64,000 nucleotides of DNA, taken from positions 67,668,315 through 67,732,314 of the forward strand of contig NC_134573.1 of NCBI RefSeq assembly GCF_050947875.1, given 5' to 3'. Made by a program: the position numbers and the translations under genes. The notes beneath the pieces are model-generated. The model did not search any database, had not been told where the DNA came from, and worked only from the letters and a program-made list of their open reading frames with translations. This document shows positions 1 to 10,959 of the stretch, one piece after another (the stretch's first letter is position 1; each line of letters begins with the position of its first letter). This DNA comes from Dermacentor variabilis. Lineage: Eukaryota > Arthropoda > Arachnida > Ixodida > Ixodidae.

Positions 1-60
1 ACCGGGATTCGAACCACGGTCTTCTTGCACGCGAGGCGGATACTCTACCGCCACCGCAGG
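1..60 (-). repeat. tRNA-derived SINE head, cut by window edge
   Basis: Read on the minus strand, positions 15-5 give a good B box (GGTTCGAATCC) and positions 55-41 give an A-box-like stretch (GGTGGCGGTAGAGTA). The spacing of about 30 bases is that of a tRNA-type internal Pol III promoter. No cloverleaf with matching acceptor stem can be seen, so this is more likely a SINE head than a tRNA gene. The 3' part of the element lies to the left of the window. Confidence 0.55.
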
Positions 61-1443
61 AGTTGTACGCCTCATTCAACCTACAGTGGTGCCTTCTTTG
101 ATCAGTCAAGGTGGACGAATCTGAGCTCGGTTACCGCACAGATGGTACTCAACTGGAGAAACCTGGTATACCATGGCAATCAGCACTCGAATACGACAAG
201 AGGAATTATTGAGACATGGAAAATTTCCTTGAACTAAGTCTTGTTTGCGAGAGAAATGCTGCTATGTATGGAACATTTTCAAAGATGAGGGAATTTAAGA
301 TATTCTCCGCGCTCACCGAGAGGATGTCGTCTGCACGAGACCACACCAGGCACCTTACTGAGGCACGTTTACATCTCCTTCCATTTCTCTGCCGCGGGTG
401 TGCTTTAACACCATGGCGCGGCAATTATGGTTCAGAAATTTTCCTTTCCTTTTTTTGTCTCCTCCCTTAAACTCGTTCTCCTAACTTCTACACGCAGAAA
501 CAAAGCAACAGCGCTCTCATTCGATCCCGTAGATGAGATAGAAATATATATATACAGAAATTACCAGGCATAGCACTCGTAGTACAGCCCCCTGCGCCGT
601 TCTCTTTCGAAAGTAGTCATATTAGAGTTATTATAATTAGGTAAAGGTATTTCGCTCTCGTGAGCAGCAATCCTTGAGATAGTTACTCGGGCCAGCTTCC
701 CCCGCTAAGCGTGCCGCACTCGCCACGCACCTGCTTAAAACTTTTCCTCGTCTCCAGAGCCGCTCGATTCAAGCTGCACAATGTCCGCGCATCCTTGGGC
801 GATCGGAACGCACGTGATCTGCGCCTGGCTGGCTGAAAAAGGGGCTTTGTTCCGGCCACAGAGCTCCGTGCCCTATATACAATATTTAATCACGCATTGC
901 ACGTCCCCGGCGTGTTCTGCGAACTGCGTCGACTTTTTTCTAAATATCAAATAGAACTGGACAATGAGAATTTTCTTGCGTCTTATAATACAATACAATG
1001 ATCTGTTTATTACGAGTGATCGAGTACTATTGAGAGAATTCTAATGAGGATTGCCTTCGTCATCGGTCAAGTACTTCAATGTCCAGGGGGAGTCTGTAAT
1101 CGTGTCCTGCATTTACCTCAATTTCTCGATTACTAAAGCTCTGTTTGCGATAATATCGATGCCTTAGACATTCTATACCACTAATCTGCCACTTTACCTT
1201 GACCTCACGCTTGCCTTTAGCGTCCCTTCAACGTGCCCGAGAAGCGCGAGTTTGCACGAGCGTTCTTGCAGTCAACCCCCTTCCGTCGCGACGCTAGCAC
1301 CGCGATGGAAAACACAATTCGCTGTTTCGTGCGCTGCATACAAAAGCCGCAGCCTGCGAGCCACATTGGCAAGTTCTTGGCTCGCCGGCTGCGGGTTCTT
1401 TCAGCGAGTCCTTTCAGTTTACTGCGAGGGAGCTGAATGAGCG
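61..1443. other. no recognised gene
   Basis: This is AT-rich to mixed sequence with short open frames only. I see no protein motif, splice-bounded exon or repeat that I can name. It may be intron or upstream flank of the receptor gene that begins to show at 2684. Confidence 0.5.
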
Positions 1444-1477
1444 TAGATAGATGGATAGATGGATAGATGGATAGATG

Positions 1478-1568
<91 letters not shown>
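1444..1568. repeat. (GATA)n microsatellite
   Basis: A run of GATA units, with GATG variants in the first few copies and near-perfect units afterwards. Confidence 0.97.
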
Positions 1569-1570
<2 letters not shown>

Positions 1571-2683
1571 GACGTGTTCAGTTTGCTACCGTAGGCAGGG
1601 GGTTAAGCGATGAGAAGAACGGAAAGCAAGAAAGCATTAGCAATGCGAACACGTGAGGCTGACCATCACGCTTACAATCGGTCACTGAAGCCTTTCAATT
1701 TCATGAAGTGAAGGAACGCCCGCGTTGCTTTGAAAACTGCGGAGCATAGGGGCGTGGTCCAAGTCTTTTTGTCTCGGGAAATAGTGTACTATCTAGGCCG
1801 TTTAACATTGTCCCTAGAAGGTAACGCTCGACCTTATAACGGTGAGAAAAACAGAATAACACGTCCGATGTTATATTCAGATTTGCACGATGGAGTCACG
1901 CGTGGGCGAGTCTGGCATTCCCATGAGAAATGAAATAGACGTTTGTTAAAGCCACCGCTAACCAGAGGCGCCACTGGGAAGTTGCACCAATGCGGTAAAG
2001 GTGGTTCCTGTAACTCCATTACGCGTATACATTAGAGAGTCCCTGTGATAGATGAAAATGACTCGAAACAAGAAAAAAGAACGTGAAAACACGGAAAAAC
2101 TTAAAGGCGTCGTCGCGGCCAGCCGGGCGCACTTCTCGATGGATGTCACTGTCTTCAAAATTCATTGTCTTAGCTATTGTCCAAAATCTCCTTGTTTGCT
2201 ACAGCCACTGCTCTTTCTATTTCACACGTCTGCCTTTCAATCTATGGCCCCATGCGCACTGAGACTTGCAGTCCCTTGGAAACGTTCCTGAGGTTGGGTA
2301 CTATACGGAAGCGCCACATTCTCCTCTAGTAATCTCAGTAAGAGGCTATGACACCTTGATGGATTAGCTGGTGCATTTCTGTTGGTATTGGTTGACTGCG
2401 CAAATTAAAAAAAAATCACACAAGGAAACACGGATGGATGAGCACAGTCACTACGTGGTAGACTTATCCACGTACTCTACAGATATACGCACACAGTGCG
2501 TACACAGTTCATATTCACGTGGTGCGCGTACCTGTTTAATATCCTACTGCAACTTTCACGACCATCCGTAACGTTGCAGTTTTCTTAGCCCTCAGTCTAC
2601 CGCATTCATTCGTTAGTACAAGGTGATGTCTTCGAACACTTAGATTTGCGGTTCAACTGACGGAGTCTCGGCTGTTTTCGCAG
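1569..2683. other. no recognised gene; probable intron upstream of exon A
   Basis: No coding motif is visible. The stretch ends in a pyrimidine-rich tract and CAG acceptor at 2681-2683, so at least its right part should be intron. I looked here for exons of the receptor's amino-terminal domain and for a signal peptide and did not find them. Confidence 0.5.
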
Positions 2684-2887
2684 TCGCCGCCGTTCGTGAT
2701 GCTCAAGGAGGGTGCCGAGAAGCTGGAGGGCAACGACCGCTTCGAGGGCTTCTGCGTGTCACTCCTCGACAAGGTGGCGCACCTGCTCGGCTTTCACTAC
2801 AGGCTGAACATCATCGCGGACGGCCGCTTCGGCGTCGAACAGGAGCGCGGCCGCTGGAACGGCATGATCGGAGAGCTGCTCGCCGGG
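2684..2887 (+). CDS. iGluR exon A: ligand lobe S1, first part
   Basis: The exon follows a CAG acceptor and ends before GTGAGT, giving 68 whole codons. It opens with SPPFVM and runs through GNDRFEGFC, LLGFHYRLNIIADGRFG and RWNGMIGELL. These match the start of the iGluR S1 lobe, where P-[FY]-V-M, GNDRFEG-[FY]-C and W-N-G-M are family landmarks. It joins exon B in phase 0, so that GELLAG is followed by KADMALAPLT with no gap relative to kainate receptors. The reading frame is set by the splice phases, since no initiator belongs here; the ATG at 2696 is an internal methionine. Confidence 0.92.
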
Positions 2888-3237
2888 GTGAGTGACGTCT
2901 TCCGTCGAATCGCAGACAGCTAAGTGTGGGAGGGTACGAATGTAGAGTGGGCATATATGCGCAAGACCCCAAGTTCGCACGACTATAGCTCTAAATTCGC
3001 ATGACAGCCGTTCACTCAAGTTCGCTATCGTGCCAAAAAGCCGATTGGGTGAGTGACCAGAATGCTGACAACTGTGCACATTTTCGTGTAGATGGGGCAA
3101 TATTTTTTAAAACCTCCTCGAGACGGGGAAAGGTGGCACATGCGCGATGTCGAATCCACAGTCTCATACGCAGCAACGGAACCCCGTAGCTACTGAGCCA
3201 GGCAGGGAGCACCATCACACACATAAACTTCAAGAAG

Positions 3238-3301
<64 letters not shown>
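3238..3301. repeat. (GA)n microsatellite in receptor intron
   Basis: Near-perfect GA dinucleotide run inside the first visible intron (2888-3907). Open frames across it encode only Arg-Glu or Leu-Ser repeats. Confidence 0.97.
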
Positions 3302-3303
<2 letters not shown>

Positions 3304-3907
3304 ACGTGCCCGGTATGGCTCCACATAGGGGTTTCCCCCGACCGAGGAAGATTACGGGGAAGGCAGCAGACAAGCTTAACGGGGGCATGTCCCGTTGGGG
3401 AAGAGTTTCTATAGCCAAAATGGATGTGAACAGGGAACTGGCTCGATGTTACTGCGGCTGTTTCAGCTTCCTATAAAACCTGCCGACACCAGCCGCTTTT
3501 ACTACGGTGGGAATGAGACGCCATTTTGAAGATCAACAGGTGCGTGATTGTTTTATGGCTCGCTACAGCGTCATCAGCTAAGCTTTCTCTAATCCACGTC
3601 AGTGTTCGAACGCACACGGCTGTATACATCCAACGTGGAAACGCTTGCCCTCGAGATTAACAAAAAGTAGAATCATAGCCTTAGGAGGCTATGATAGAGT
3701 GAATTGTGAATGCGGAACGTCACCTATATACAATATATCTTTCCTCCGCTCGCTAGCTTGGGAGGTGGCGTTGCGGTCACCTTAGAAAGCTCGGGCGTAC
3801 GCTAGAATCTGGAAGGAGGAAAAAAAACGCGGTAAAAGTGGTATCTGGTGTGCCAGGATCGCGCGAGAGTTTCTGCCTGCTAGATTGCCGTCTCGCTCTG
3901 TCTGCAG

Positions 3908-4248
3908 AAAGCGGACATGGCGCTGGCCCCGCTGACCATGACCTCCCGGCGAAGCGCCGTGGTCGACTTCACGGTGCCCTTCATGACGCTGGGCATCGGG
4001 CTGCTGAACGCGCGCGAGGACGAGACCGTGGCGCACACTTTCCTGAGCCCCTTCAGCGCGGCACTGTGGTGCGCCGTGGTGGCGACCGTGCTCGCGGCCA
4101 TGCTGCTGCTCAGCCTGGTGGGCCGGCTCTCCCCGCTCGAGTGGCGTCGCATAAGTGACTCGCGCCTCGACACGGACTACACGCTGGGAAACTGCTTCTG
4201 GATGCTCTTCAGCGGGCTGACCTTGCAACGCGTCACACTCATGCCCAA
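3908..4248 (+). CDS. iGluR exon B: end of S1, M1 and pore loop
   Basis: The acceptor is CTGCAG at 3902-3907 and the donor is GTGCGT at 4249. The exon gives 113 codons plus two bases. APLTMTSRR carries the Pro, Thr and Arg that bind the ligand's amino and carboxyl groups in iGluRs. VVDFTVPFMTLGIGLL closes S1. A hydrophobic stretch (AALWCAVVATVLAAMLLLSLVG) is M1. NCFWMLFSGLTLQRVTLMPK is the pore-loop region. Aligned by LMPK to the kainate pore loop (GALMQQGSELMPK), the Q/R editing site is Leu, the next residue is Gln, and the usual Gly after it is Arg. These changes could alter ion selectivity. The last codon (Lys of MPK) is completed by exon C. Confidence 0.93.
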
Positions 4249-4589
4249 GTGCGTGTAGACGGTCCTGCGTATCTTTTGCAGTTGTCTTTCTCTTTTTTTT
4301 TCAATATGAAAGTAAGCTTTCTGATGTGCTGCGTCTAAGTGAAGTTAAAGTAAAAAAAAAAAAGAAAGAGAGAGAAAGTGGAAGCGTGCACCATGGCTGG
4401 AGCCCCCCGATGTGTGATTTCTCGTGTTTTTACGGCGAAATCATTTTGATGAAATTGTGGTTATATAGTTGTACACTTCGATATCTTAAAAATAAGCATA
4501 GTGGGTTATTTCAGCGTGCAATATAACGAGAACATTCCACGCCATTTGTAAACAGGCAAAGGGTCCCTTCTGCCGCGGCTGCGTTGCAT

Positions 4590-5500
4590 CATTGATCATC
4601 ATCAGCCTGGCTACCCCCTCTGCAAGGCAAAGGCATCTCCCATACTTCTATAACTACCCCGGTGATGTGCTAATTGTGATGTTGTCGCTGCAAACTTCTT
4701 AATCTCATCCGCCCACCTAACTTTCTGCCGCCCCCTGCTACGCTTCCCTTCCCTTGGGATCCAGTCCGTAACCCTTAATGACCACCGGTTACCTTCCCTC
4801 GTCATTACATCCTCTGCCCATGCCAATTTCTTTTTCTTGACTTCAACTAAGATGTCATTAAGTCGCGTTTATTCCCTCACCCAATCTCTTCTTATCCCGT
4901 AACGTTACACCCACCATTGTTCTTTCCATAGCTCATCGCGTCGTCCTCAATTTAAGTAGAACCTCCCGGTTTCTGCCCCGTAGGTGAGTACTGATAAGAC
5001 ACAGTTGTTATACACATTTCTCTTGGGGGACAATGGCAACCTGCTGTTCATGATTTCAGAATGCCTGCCAAACGCACCCCAGCCCATTCCTATTCTTCTG
5101 ATTATTTGAGTCTCATGATCCGGGTCCGCGGTCACTACCTGCCCTAAGTAGATGTATTCCCTTACCACTTCCAGTGTCTCGCTACCTATCGTAAACTGCT
5201 GTTCATTTCCGAGACTGTAAGCAATACTTTAGTTTTCTGCAGATAAATTTTTAGAGCTACCCTTCTACTTTGCCTGTCCAGGTCAGTGAGCATGCATTGC
5301 AATTGGTCCCCTGAGTTACTAAGCAAGGCAATATTATCAGCGAGTCGCAAGTTGCTAAGGTATTCTCTATTAACTCTTATCCCCAATTCCTCCCAATCCA
5401 GGTCTCTGAGTACCTCCTGTCAACACGCTGTGAATTGCATTGGAGAGATCGTATCTCCCTGCCTGACGGCCTTCTTTATTCGGTTTTTGTTGCTTTCTTT
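4590..5500 (-). pseudogene. RTE-like LINE remnant (RT C-terminal half)
   Basis: Read leftward, broken frames give LRLADNIALL (the YADD region, changed), then EYIYLGQVVTADP with ETQIIRRIGMGWGAF, then LSVLTYGAET, and finally KRSRGRQKVRWADEIKK with a short tail near 4611. This order is typical of the RT thumb and C-terminus of RTE-type LINEs, which lack RNase H. Frames change at least twice, so it is dead. It sits in the second receptor intron in antisense orientation. Clade assignment is by eye and could be wrong. Confidence 0.75.
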
Positions 5501-5784
5501 ATGGAGGACTACGGACTACGGCATCATTGATATGTCAAATATATTGTGCATAGCAGTGCAGTATAGCAATCGCAGTTCCTAACGAAAAGACATCGCCTGA
5601 AGCGTATCTAGAAGCACTTACAATGTAGAAATGGCTTTTAACTAATTTATAAACGTGCCTCATTTCATGATTACCACGTTCGAACGGTTCGCTGTTGAAA
5701 TCGAACTGAACTTACTTGCTTAAGATCTAGGCGTCGCTTCGAATGCCAGGTAGTCAGTCATTGTTGGCAAACTGACGCGTGCAG

Positions 5785-5983
5785 GGCCACGTCCACCGTG
5801 GTGGCGATGGTGTCGTGGTGGATCTTCTCTCTGGTGGTGATGGTGGCGTATGCGTCAGTGCTGGGAGAGTTCATCATACGCTACCGTGACCGACCCACGC
5901 TCGACAGCCTGGACGACCTCCTCCGCCAGAAGACGATCAATTACGGAACGCTGCACCACGGCTCCACGCACGACTTCTTCCAG
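5785..5983 (+). CDS. iGluR exon C: M3 and start of S2
   Basis: The acceptor GCAG ends at 5784 and the donor GTGCGC starts at 5984. The first base completes the Lys codon from exon B. VAMVSWWIFSLVVMVAYASVLGEFIIRYR is M3. WWIF matches the kainate WWFF, but the following gate helix is AYASVLGEF where nearly all iGluRs have SYTANLAAF. TLDSLDDLLRQKTINYGTLHHGSTHDFF starts lobe S2. Its Gly-Ser-Thr holds the Ser/Thr pair that contacts the glutamate gamma-carboxyl group in AMPA receptors. The exon ends in phase 0. Splicing to exon D restores the expected length in this loop. Confidence 0.93.
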
Positions 5984-6026
5984 GTGCGCCGATAGGGAGC
6001 TCAAGCCAGATGTATGCATATTTGCA

Positions 6027-6145
6027 TTTGTACAGGTCGTCTCACGTAACTTGTGCCAACATTTAAAAACACCGCGAGTGCTCCTAGCTCGAAAGAACCA
6101 AGGTAATGTTGTTCGCCGTTGCTTGGAGCAAGACAGATTATTTTA
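6027..6145 (+). repeat. dispersed repeat, copy 1 of an inverted pair
   Basis: About 115 bases are shared, with substitutions, with the reverse complement of 7375-7500. Shared blocks include CACGTAAC/CACATAAC, TTGTGCCAA, the GCTCCTAGCT region, AACCAAGG and GCTTGGA. I recall similar sequence as a common tick MITE-like repeat, but the family name is not known to me. Confidence 0.6.
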
Positions 6146-7069
6146 ATGCAAACCATTCCTTGCAAACTTCAGGTGCAAACTTTCAGGTGTTTTCCGTTGC
6201 CCTATACGTGCTACATTAAACTTTCTGCCCAAGCCTGAAAGACGCCCGCAAGAGCACGTGAGAAGTTCCACGTGACTATTCCCGCGGCATTTGTTTGTGT
6301 TCTTCGAGCTTTCTTTAACGCTTGAAACAAAAAAAAAACTTTTATGTAGCACGTATTGAGAATGCGAAAGGTGGATTGGGAATATTTCATGATGCCTTAC
6401 AATCTTCTGATGGACAACTTTGATCTGACTATAATGTTTGAGAAGTTAACTATTAATAAAAATCACCGCCCAAGCACTCCGTACAGATGGTTAACCAGCG
6501 AAGCTGAAACGTACGGCCCCGGTGTTTATCACTGGGTTAATCCCAATGGTTCATTAAACCAGGGATTGGCAGGCTGCCGGATCTTCGATGCGCAGTTGCT
6601 GCTTGTGCTCGGCTGCACGAGCCTGTTCTTGCACCCGGGCTACAACATCGGCAGGACGTAGACGAGCTCGTACCAATTCCTACTCGCCGCGTCGCTGATC
6701 GAAAGCTGCCTGTTCCTCACGAGTACGTATGATAAGTGTCTATCCATTTCGGGGCCGGAGAGAAGCTGCTGCGCGCGCGCTCGATCGGCAGCGACGCAGA
6801 GCAGCGACGTCACTATTGGCGCAGCTAATGCAACGCCAACCAGATAGCACAAGGCCTTTTCACTCCGATGCACGAAGCCATGCTGCCTGGCCCGAATTTC
6901 GCAGAATATAATGGGGATGCTCCCGAATAGGCAACAGGGATTTTGACATCACCACTTTCATCACGCCAGCATTGCCATCGGAAATTTCAAGCCAGGTAGC
7001 ATGACGTCATGGATCGGAGTAAACAGGCCTGAAGAGAACTTCTTGCTGGGCAAGCTGGTATTGATTCAT

Positions 7070-7198
7070 TATACCTATTTTTAAGGTGCCAAAAAACAAC
7101 ACACAGCACACAAGAGAGGACAACGGGATAATGCGCCCTGTCCCTTTGTCCTCTCTTGTGTGCTATGTGTTGTATTTTGGCGCCTTAAAATAGGTATA
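7070..7198. repeat. short foldback, about 53-bp arms
   Basis: Left arm 7070-7123 and right arm 7146-7198 are reverse complements with a few mismatches (TATACCTATTTTTAAGG... against ...CCTTAAAATAGGTATA). The 22-base centre is GC-rich. The arms contain CACACAAGAGAGGACAA and its complement. Confidence 0.85.
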
Positions 7199-7374
7199 AA
7201 GAAACAGGCCTTGTGCTATCTAAGTGGTGTTGGCTAATCGTGCGCCTATCTTTCTTTCTCTTTTGTTTTCGCTCATGCGCATGGGGTTTCACCGGAGGAG
7301 TTTTCGGTGTACAGGTGACCGACGGACGGGCGAATCGGCTAGCCATATACAGCTTTGCTGTAGAACTAATTATG

Positions 7375-7500
7375 TAACTGGGCAAAATTCAAAATATAGT
7401 CTGACTTGTTCCAAGCGGCGGTAAACAAAATTGCCTTGGCTTTGTCCAGCTACGTAGCGCTCACGTATTCTTAAATTTTGGCACATGTTATGTGGGACAT
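7375..7500 (-). repeat. dispersed repeat, copy 2 of an inverted pair
   Basis: Reverse-complement counterpart of 6027-6145, diverged by substitutions and small indels. Together with the foldback at 7070-7198 it fills the space just left of an LTR. Confidence 0.6.
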
Positions 7501-7509
7501 CTTGTATAT

Positions 7510-7934
7510 TGTCACGCTGTTGTGACGGTGAGAAACACAGCAGCGAAACTGTGAATGACGAAACTAAATTTTTATTAAGCGAAACTGTGCCCACAAAAAC
7601 AGGCTACAGTAAAAGAACGACAGCGACTAACACAGTCAGCGATCTTCGAAATCTGATCTGCGGGGCAAGCGCGTCAGCTTATATACATGAACCATCCAAG
7701 GCTCCAGAATAATCGCTGGTGCCTGCCTGTCCTCCAGACATTACTACAGAATTCGAGTTGCGCATACAACCAGATTACACAAGGTGCGGTGCCAACAGAG
7801 AACGGATAGAACCACCAATAACTTAGAGAAACTTCCGATACATGCAGACGCGTCCTGCGCTGAGCGATAGCGTTTAACATTTGTTAGCTGATTAAAAGCG
7901 GTCTCCTGAGTAAGATAAACAAGTAAACGTGTCA
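7510..7934 (-). repeat. probable 3' LTR of Ty3/Gypsy element
   Basis: A 425-base block starts TGTCACG and ends GTGTCA, so on the minus strand it runs TGACAC...TGACA with TG/CA ends. Immediately inside it (7935-7950, minus strand) is a purine tract, AAAGAGGGGGCA, which fits a polypurine tract priming plus-strand synthesis. The pol remnant at 8040-9935 lies on the correct side in the same orientation. No matching 5' LTR was found in the window. Confidence 0.7.
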
Positions 7935-8039
7935 ATGCCCCCTCTTTGAAAGCATCATTTCGATGCTACAAACAGGAAAGCAAAAGATAAAAACACACTT
8001 AGTAAAGAAAATGTAACAAATAGACAAAGTCTCAAAGTG

Positions 8040-9935
8040 TGTTAGCGCTGGTAAAATGGCTGAAGGCGAAAAACATGGACTATTTCAGGTCGTGAGCCGG
8101 GCGCCGTTGTGATTGCGAAGTGCCATTTTGCAGGACTTCATATTCCAGTGCGCCAATACGTCGCATGGTATTGGAGGGCCCGACATAGCGTCGCAATAGT
8201 TTCTCGCTGAGCCCTCGTCAGCGTATCGGGGTCCAAACTCAAACGCGGTAGCCAGGCTCGTATTCCACGTACCCTCGTCGAAGATTACAGTGCCGGCTGT
8301 CGGTACTCTGCTGGTTCATTTGCGCAGGCGGGCGCGCCGTCGCGCTTCTTCGCCGCACTGGCGATAGGCGGCGGCGATGAGATTCTATTCATCGGTGACG
8401 TGTGGCAGCATGGCGCCGAGAGTCGTTGCAGGGTTCCTGCCGTAAACCAGCTTGAAAGGCGTGATCCGCGTTGTTTCTTGCACCGAGATGTATTAAGCAA
8501 ACGTCACCTACGAAAAGATGGCATCTCATGTCTTGAGCTCGACGTCTATGTACATCGCTAACATGTCGGCGAGCGTCTTGTTCAGACGTTCCGTTAATTT
8601 TGGCCATTCGGCCGTGCCGGGTGGCAGCCACAAGTCCAACGGTAACATGTCTGAATATACTGCAGGATGGCTTGAGTAAGCTCAGCTGTAAAAGCCGTTC
8701 TTTTGTCAGTAATGATGACTTCTGGTGCACCATGTCGCAGCAAGACGATCTCGACGAAAAATTGTGCTACTTCCTCTGCACTACTTTGGGCAGGGCTTCC
8801 GTTTTGGCGCAGCGGGTAAGGTAGTCGGTGGTCAGGAAAATCCACTTATTTCCGGATGTTGACGCCAGAAACGATCCCAACAACTCCATCTCAATCTGGC
8901 GAAGCGGTAGGCCAGGAGGCTCGATCGGCTGTAGTAATACCACAGGCCTTGTTGGTGATGTCTTGCTTCGCTGGCAGTCTCGGCATGTCTTGACGTAACT
9001 AGCGACGTCGGCAATCAGGCGCGGCCAATAGTACTTCTCTTGCATTCTTGCGAGCGTACGGAAATCCCGATGTGCCTGGCTGTCTTATGAACGCGCAGGG
9101 CGTGCAGGACTTCTGGCCGGAGGGCTGCGGGCACAACGAGAAGATAGTTTGCGCGGGCTGGCGGAAAACTCGCCATCAAAACGTCGTTTCGAAAGAAAAA
9201 CGAATACAATCCGCGCCTAAGTAAAATACCCTCGGGACAAAGTCGGTCTTGCCTTCCAAGTACTCAGCAACGCTTCTTATCTCAGGATCCACTCGTTGCT
9301 GCTCAGCAAAGTCGTCTGCGCGTATTGTTCCTAAGAAAGGCGTCCTCTATTTGGTCATCTTGGGGCGGCGGGTATACGGGAATGCGAGACTGGCAGTCGG
9401 CATCAGAGTGTTGTCGTCCTGACTTGTAGATTCCAGTGATTTCCTATTCTTGCACTCTGAGGCACCACTGCACCTGAAGTGTCCTTTAAGTTCGCTAGCC
9501 AACACAACGCGTGATCGTCGCCTACAACTTTGAATGGCCTGCTATAGGTAAAGGCGGAATTTTTGTTGCAGCCAAAATGATGGCGAGGCATTCCTTTTCG
9601 GTTGTGGAATAATTGACTTCCGCTTTTGACACCCACCGGCTAGCGTAAACTATCACCCGTTCAAGTCCGTCGCTCCTCTGGACTAGGACGGCGCTGAGGC
9701 CTAGGATACTGTCGTCAGTATGGATTTCTGTATCGGCGTCTTGATGGCGGATAGGTCGAAAGAAATTTCTGTCCATCGGGCGAGTTACAGCCCAGGTGCA
9801 TGGGATGAATGATGACGTTCGCCAAATCTTCGCGTAAGACGGTTTGAATCAAAAGATACTGCCTGGTGAGACTCACCCTAAATACGAGCCTGAGAAATAG
9901 ATGCAGACGTGGCCGTAATCTCATGATGGACAAGA
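8040..9935 (-). pseudogene. Ty3/Gypsy pol remnant (RT end, RNase H, integrase)
   Basis: Read leftward, broken frames give an RT tail near 9933-9780 and RNase H near 9770-9590 ([19 protein letters not shown], then [26 protein letters not shown]). The integrase zinc region follows at 9045-8960 (YYWPRL and CRDCQRSKTSP), then core pieces with FLTTDYLTRCAKTEALP and APEVIITDKRTAFTAEL. Further left is the downstream pol region, where frames near 8480 read FKLVYGR-like. This is the standard order RT-RH-IN. Frameshifts and stops occur every few hundred bases, and protease plus most of RT are missing. It lies in the 11.1-kb receptor intron. Confidence 0.85.
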
Positions 9936-9948
9936 CGGCTCAAGTTAC

Positions 9949-9989
9949 AACACCGCCGCTACCTCGCCCAATGAGGTAGCGGTGGTGTT
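9949..9989. repeat. 17-bp-stem hairpin
   Basis: AACACCGCCGCTACCTC at 9949-9965 pairs with 9973-9989 with a single G-T wobble around a 7-base loop. On the minus strand it is preceded by TTGGCGCGGCTCCC, which resembles a retroelement primer-binding site. It may therefore sit in a leader region of the Gypsy remnant. Confidence 0.7.
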
Positions 9990-10189
9990 AGGGAGCCGCG
10001 CCAACTGTTGAAGTTGAATTTTGTTTCTATTGAAGAAACAGAAGCAAGACCAAAAGACTACTAGGGCCTGACAAAGACTTTATGAACGGTCATGCTTGAC
10101 ACGACCCCTCTTCGTTGCTTCAAGCGTCAAAAATATTTTATAAGGTGGTCACCTGTCTAGCAGTTTTATTATGAGTAAATTAAAGGGGG

Positions 10190-10560
10190 CGTCGGCGACG
10201 CTTCTAAGAATGCGGCTGGCTTTGTCACCTTCGGAATTTATTCGTCAGCCCGCCGACACGGCGTTAATAGATCCTGAATATAGAGGATGTACGGCTCAGT
10301 AGACGTTTGGGCCAGGCACGAAAGTTCCTTCTAGGCGGCTTGCTTACGCCCGACCGGTTTCCTGAAGAGCACTTGCAGTTCTTGCTTGCAAGTGTCCCAG
10401 TTAGTCAATTTCTCCTTGCGTGTTTGGAACCAAACACGGGGCCGTTCATTCGAGGTAGTAGGTGGCGTTAGCCAGCATGATAGTTGGGTTTCAGCGGTTG
10501 TTCTTGCAGACCCAGCCGTATTCGGTCATCGACGTTCATGGTGTCAGTACCGGAGAAGGT
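10190..10560 (-). pseudogene. Ty3/Gypsy gag remnant
   Basis: On the minus strand, frames read VWFQTRKEKLTNWDTC followed by KQELQVLFRKPVGRKQAA and a stop. This is the pattern of the capsid region of tick and other arthropod Ty3/Gypsy Gag, where a W/F-x-T or W-x-x-x pattern precedes a long helix. It has the same orientation as the pol remnant to its left and could be the same element with an internal deletion. An LTR-like stretch at 10010-10180 that does not match 7510-7934 leaves open that two families are mixed here. Confidence 0.6.
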
Positions 10561-10959
10561 GGTAGTCTTGGAGTTAGGTCAGGAAAACCAATGTTGAGGT
10601 AGCCAAGGCTTAACCAGCAGACCTTTCAGTTGACATTGTCTAATGGCGCACAATATATCAACTGCGAAGTTCCGTGGTGTGTTTCCGCTTAGCCCACGCC
10701 TCCACCAATGATATTACCGGGAGATTTCGGACGTGGGTTTACTTATACTACTGGGCTTTAAGATGGCGAGAGGGGCCACAACAACGAAGATGGAGATGGA
10801 GATGCAGAGCTCAGATTTTAGTGGCGCATGCTCACTCTGGGCGTTGGCTAAGAACCAAGTAGTTCAACACAAAAAAAATAATAAGAAAAGCGAAATGTAA
10901 AAAATGTCAACAAAATTTGTAAGTAGGTAGTTGATGAATAATTGTACAAGTCTGGTAGC

